Shown one piece after another: positions 17,284 through 19,570 of a stretch of DNA of 19,570 nt. The DNA is from Ignavibacteria bacterium. GTDB taxonomy: Bacteria; Bacteroidota; Ignavibacteria; Ignavibacteriales; Melioribacteraceae. The DNA lies in NCBI GenBank assembly GCA_003233295.1, contig QILJ01000167.1, positions 1 through 19,570 on the forward strand, read 5' to 3'. The position numbers and the translations under genes were made by a program. Below the pieces are notes generated by a model that worked only from the letters and a program-made list of their open reading frames with translations, did not search any database and was not told where the DNA came from. Numbering within the stretch: position 1 is the first letter of the stretch; every line of letters begins with the position of its first letter.

Positions 17284-18443
17284 CAATAAGTAATTGTCTT
17301 ATGAAACCTAAGCTCCGCAGAAGCTAATATATCCGCAATTAAATTTCCCGCATTTGCACCACCGTAAACCTTACTTTGGGCAGGCCGTGAATTTATTCTC
17401 CACTCCTTGATCCCGCTAACTATTTCATTACTATCATACCCCACATCCAATACATTCTTTCCCCGGTCACGGCGGTTCTGCCTGGATCCAATGTTCACTA
17501 CTGGAATACCCAGATAACTGCACTCCCTAATACCAACACTGGAATTACCAATCAAACATTCAGAATTATACAACAATCTCAAAAAGTCTTGAGGTTCCAT
17601 ATTCTTAAAGAAGTGGATGTTGGTTGGTTTATTTATCTCTCGGTAAGAGCGAATTCCGGCGGAGGTTCCATCTGATCCGGCATCTACATTGGGCCAGAAC
17701 CAAAAAGTAGGCAATTTTAATTGGTCAATGGCCTTCAAAGTTTCGGCTATATGAGCTCTTGATTCCTGGTACTCAGTAGTAACCGGATGTTGCATTACCA
17801 CCAAATAGCCCGGTTTATAGTTAGGCTTACTTCCCACTCCGCCATATTTTTCAAAGGGATCGAAATTTAGATCTGGACTATCAAATATAGAAGCTGCCAA
17901 ATCAATAGATGGACAGCCGGTATCAAATACGCAGTTTGGATCCTCACCCATTTTAATTACCCGCTCCATAGCTCCCTTTGAAGCAACAAAATGCAAATCG
18001 GCTAACTTGGTATTTGCATGCCTTACCTTTTCATCAATATTGCCAGTTACTTCACCTCCCTGAATGTGGGCCAGCGTAATGTTTTGATAGGATGCGGCAA
18101 TAGAGGTGGCCAGGGTTTCGAACCGGTCTGCTATGGTTACTACTACATCCGGCTTTAGATTGTAAAATACCGTGGAAAGCTCCATTACCCCCAATCCTGT
18201 AGTTTTGGCCATAGAAGTAGGGTTTTCACCTTCTAAAACCATATATACCTTTTCATCAACGTTGAATCCGTCCTTTACTATGTATTCAATAGCACTTCCA
18301 TATCTTCCCAGCAGCGCAGATCCAGCCACCACCAATTGTAGTTCTAATTCCGGGTGTTGCTGAATGGCCGTCATGACGGATTTAACCCGGCTGTAGGAAG
18401 GACGGGCAGTAACAACCACACAAATTCTGCGAAAGTTATTCAT
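17283..18443 (-). CDS. neuC: UDP-N-acetylglucosamine 2-epimerase (hydrolysing), NeuC/LegG-like
   Basis: A 386-residue GT-B-fold hydrolysing 2-epimerase, which converts a UDP-HexNAc to a free ManNAc-type sugar and UDP for the synthase. Signature segments are CVVVTARPSYSRVK (8-21), TIADRFETLAT (103-113), LAHIQGGEVTGNIDEKVRH (124-142) and, towards the C-terminus, LIGNSSVGIRECSYLGIPVVNIG, which closes the nucleotide site. The ARPSYSR opening differs from the GTRAxYG of classical NeuC, so the true substrate may be UDP-GlcNAc or a diamino-trideoxy sugar. ATG at 18443 overlaps the synthase by eight bases; an ATG four codons earlier at 18455 is also possible. It is coupled to neuA by TGATG. Confidence 0.92.
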   Translation of the reverse strand: MNNFRRICVVVTARPSYSRVKSVMTAIQQHPELELQLVVAGSALLGRYGSAIEYIVKDGFNVDEKVYMVLEGENPTSMAKTTGLGVMELSTVFYNLKPDVVVTIADRFETLATSIAASYQNITLAHIQGGEVTGNIDEKVRHANTKLADLHFVASKGAMERVIKMGEDPNCVFDTGCPSIDLAASIFDSPDLNFDPFEKYGGVGSKPNYKPGYLVVMQHPVTTEYQESRAHIAETLKAIDQLKLPTFWFWPNVDAGSDGTSAGIRSYREINKPTNIHFFKNMEPQDFLRLLYNSECLIGNSSVGIRECSYLGIPVVNIGSRQNRRDRGKNVLDVGYDSNEIVSGIKEWRINSRPAQSKVYGGANAGNLIADILASAELRFHKTITY

Positions 18444-19446
18444 CAAGAAGGTCATCTTGGTTCAAAAAATCCCATTTCTGTTTATTTACGGTCAATTTTT
18501 TTCCTAAAACTGATTCAAAGGCTACCGCATCAATTCCCTTTCCCGCAGGTTTTTTAGCTTCTAGGTCCTCCTTTATTAAAACATGTCCCTTTTGTAGGTC
18601 TTTGTTCACTGATAAGGATTTCTCAAAGATGTTCTTTAAACCATGGAATTGACTATTGTCTGTTTTATCTACCGGCTCTCGCAATGCATGAGCAATTTGT
18701 TTAGCTCCTTGCACCAATTGCTTGGCTTGATCCATAGTAAGCGATGCACCAGAGTCCGGCCCAAACATCTGCTTATCAAACACCACATGAAATTCAAGGA
18801 TTTCAGCACCCACTGCAACTGCTGCCAAGCCGGCAAAAATCTCTCCTGAATGGTCAGAAAATCCAACTGGTATTTGGTATCGTGATTTTAACCCTGCGAT
18901 AACATTCAACCCCCACTGCCCAGGCTTTGTTGGATAAGCGGTCGTGCATTGTAAAATGGACAAGTGATTTCCAAATGGTTGAAGGAAAGCAATAGTTTTA
19001 TCCAATTCAACATAAGTACTCATCCCTGAGGATATGATCAGGTCCTTACCGGTAGCAGCTACTTTTTCCAACAACAGTAAATTATTAATTTCACCAGACC
19101 CAATTTTAAAGCGATTTACTCCTACTGATTCCAACAGGTCAACTGCGGCATTAGAAAATGGGGATGACATAAACTCCAGGCCGGTATCGTCACAGTGGCT
19201 TTTAATTTCTTCCCATTCTTTCAGGGAGAATTCCATGCGCTTCCAGTAATCATATCTGGTTTTATCCTGATAGGAAAATTTAACCCTGAATGGCTCGAAC
19301 CGACTGCTTTCAGCTTCTGCTATATGCGTTTGGAACTTAATAGCATCAACCCCGGTAGTAGCTACGGCATCAATGTAGCTATGCAAGATCCCAAGGCTGC
19401 CGTCATGGGCCTGGGCAATTTCTGCTATGGTAAATATTGAAGACAC
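18436..19446 (-). CDS. neuB: N-acetylneuraminate/legionaminate synthase family protein (NeuB-like)
   Basis: A 336-residue nonulosonic acid synthase condensing phosphoenolpyruvate with a ManNAc-type sugar. The TIM-barrel part shows AEIAQAHDGSLG (8-19), IKFQTHIAE (36-44), FMSSPF (92-97), FKIGSGE (113-119), ISSGMST (138-144), LQCTTAYPT (165-173) and GFSDHSG (195-201). His199 and His220 fit the two metal-binding histidines. The C-terminal ~60 residues form an SAF/antifreeze-like domain (SVNKDLQKGHVL to KKPAGKGI). QAHDG replaces the common NHNG, marking a divergent clade. The start is GTG at 19446, sharing its G with the upstream stop (TAGTG). Specificity (Neu5Ac, legionaminic or other) is not decidable here. 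Confidence 0.92.
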   Translation of the reverse strand: MSSIFTIAEIAQAHDGSLGILHSYIDAVATTGVDAIKFQTHIAEAESSRFEPFRVKFSYQDKTRYDYWKRMEFSLKEWEEIKSHCDDTGLEFMSSPFSNAAVDLLESVGVNRFKIGSGEINNLLLLEKVAATGKDLIISSGMSTYVELDKTIAFLQPFGNHLSILQCTTAYPTKPGQWGLNVIAGLKSRYQIPVGFSDHSGEIFAGLAAVAVGAEILEFHVVFDKQMFGPDSGASLTMDQAKQLVQGAKQIAHALREPVDKTDNSQFHGLKNIFEKSLSVNKDLQKGHVLIKEDLEAKKPAGKGIDAVAFESVLGKKLTVNKQKWDFLNQDDLLDE

Positions 19447-19570
19447 TAAGAAACCATCAAATGCTGCTGGGGCACATCAGCTACCAACCGATAACCAATC
19501 TGTTCCAGGCATAACCGGACTTTGTTCTTTTCAATGTGAGAAACTACCGCTCGTTCACCTTTGAATGGAC
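19446..19570 (-). CDS. C-terminal end of an unidentified protein (partial)
   Basis: The open frame entering from the window edge encodes about 40 residues, starting PFKGERAVVSHIEKNKVR and ending DVPQQHLMVS, with a TAG stop at 19448-19446. The fragment is too short to assign to a family. Its stop overlaps the GTG of the neuB-like gene by one base, so it belongs to the same transcription unit and probably to the nonulosonic acid or surface-glycan pathway. It is the best place to look for a missing step, such as a dehydratase, aminotransferase, methyltransferase or acetyltransferase, but nothing visible decides between these. Confidence 0.7.
   Translation of the reverse strand, partial: PFKGERAVVSHIEKNKVRLCLEQIGYRLVADVPQQHLMVS

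Noticed and set aside
1..19570. CRISPR arrays, tRNA/rRNA genes, insertion sequences, defence-system genes
   Set aside because: No regularly spaced repeats, no transposase or nuclease motifs and no RNA gene patterns were seen; essentially all sequence is accounted for by tightly packed glycan genes.

Overview
The window is a stretch of a surface-polysaccharide (O-antigen or capsule type) biosynthesis locus. It holds sixteen genes, all on the minus strand, so transcription runs from high to low coordinates. Both ends are cut: the most upstream gene shows only its last ~40 codons and the most downstream gene continues past base 1. No intergenic gap exceeds about 65 bases, and several stop/start pairs overlap (TAGTG, TGATG, ATGA, TAATG). 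I see no convincing internal terminator, promoter, RNA gene, mobile element or CRISPR array, so the block looks like part of one long operon whose promoter lies outside the window. The organism is probably a member of Bacteroidota, perhaps Cytophagales-like. The reasons are AT-rich start regions without Shine-Dalgarno sequences, frequent GTG/TTG starts, and a two-domain alcohol dehydrogenase/Gfo-Idh oxidoreductase common in Bacteroidota polysaccharide loci. This is inference, not proof.

Layout in order of transcription. (1) 19570-14272: a nonulosonic (sialic-like) acid module of an unidentified gene tail, a NeuB-type synthase, a NeuC-type hydrolysing 2-epimerase, a NeuA-type CMP transferase, a D-2-hydroxyacid dehydrogenase, and a GT-B protein with an R-P-H-P motif that could be the transferase for the activated sugar. 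(2) 14247-6860: the repeat-unit assembly core of a Wzx flippase, a small class I methyltransferase, a GT2 glycosyltransferase, a hexapeptide acyltransferase, an epimerase of the CDP-paratose/tyvelose 2-epimerase type, a GT-B glycosyltransferase and a Wzy/O-antigen-ligase-like polymerase. (3) 6873-1350: a decoration block with a PAPS-type sulfotransferase, a second hexapeptide acyltransferase, a methyltransferase with an N-terminal zinc ribbon, an AsnB-type amidotransferase and a GT4 glycosyltransferase. (4) 1325-1: the two-domain oxidoreductase, broken by a frameshift near base 880.

The genes together suggest a Wzx/Wzy-dependent glycan containing a CMP-activated nonulosonic acid, with possible sulfation, O-acylation, methylation and amidation. 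Base composition is mosaic by hand count of sample lines: near or above 45-60% GC in parts of the two ends, and around 25-35% in the flippase/polymerase core. This is the usual picture of a swapped, strain-specific centre between more conserved flanks. Sugar-nucleotide precursor genes (dehydratase, aminotransferase, uronate dehydrogenase), the initiating phosphoglycosyltransferase and export/chain-length proteins are not in the window.

The points most worth a second look are the nonulosonic acid module with its added dehydrogenase and RPHP protein, the frameshift in the oxidoreductase, the Tyr-to-Phe change in the epimerase active site, and the dense set of charge-changing decoration enzymes.
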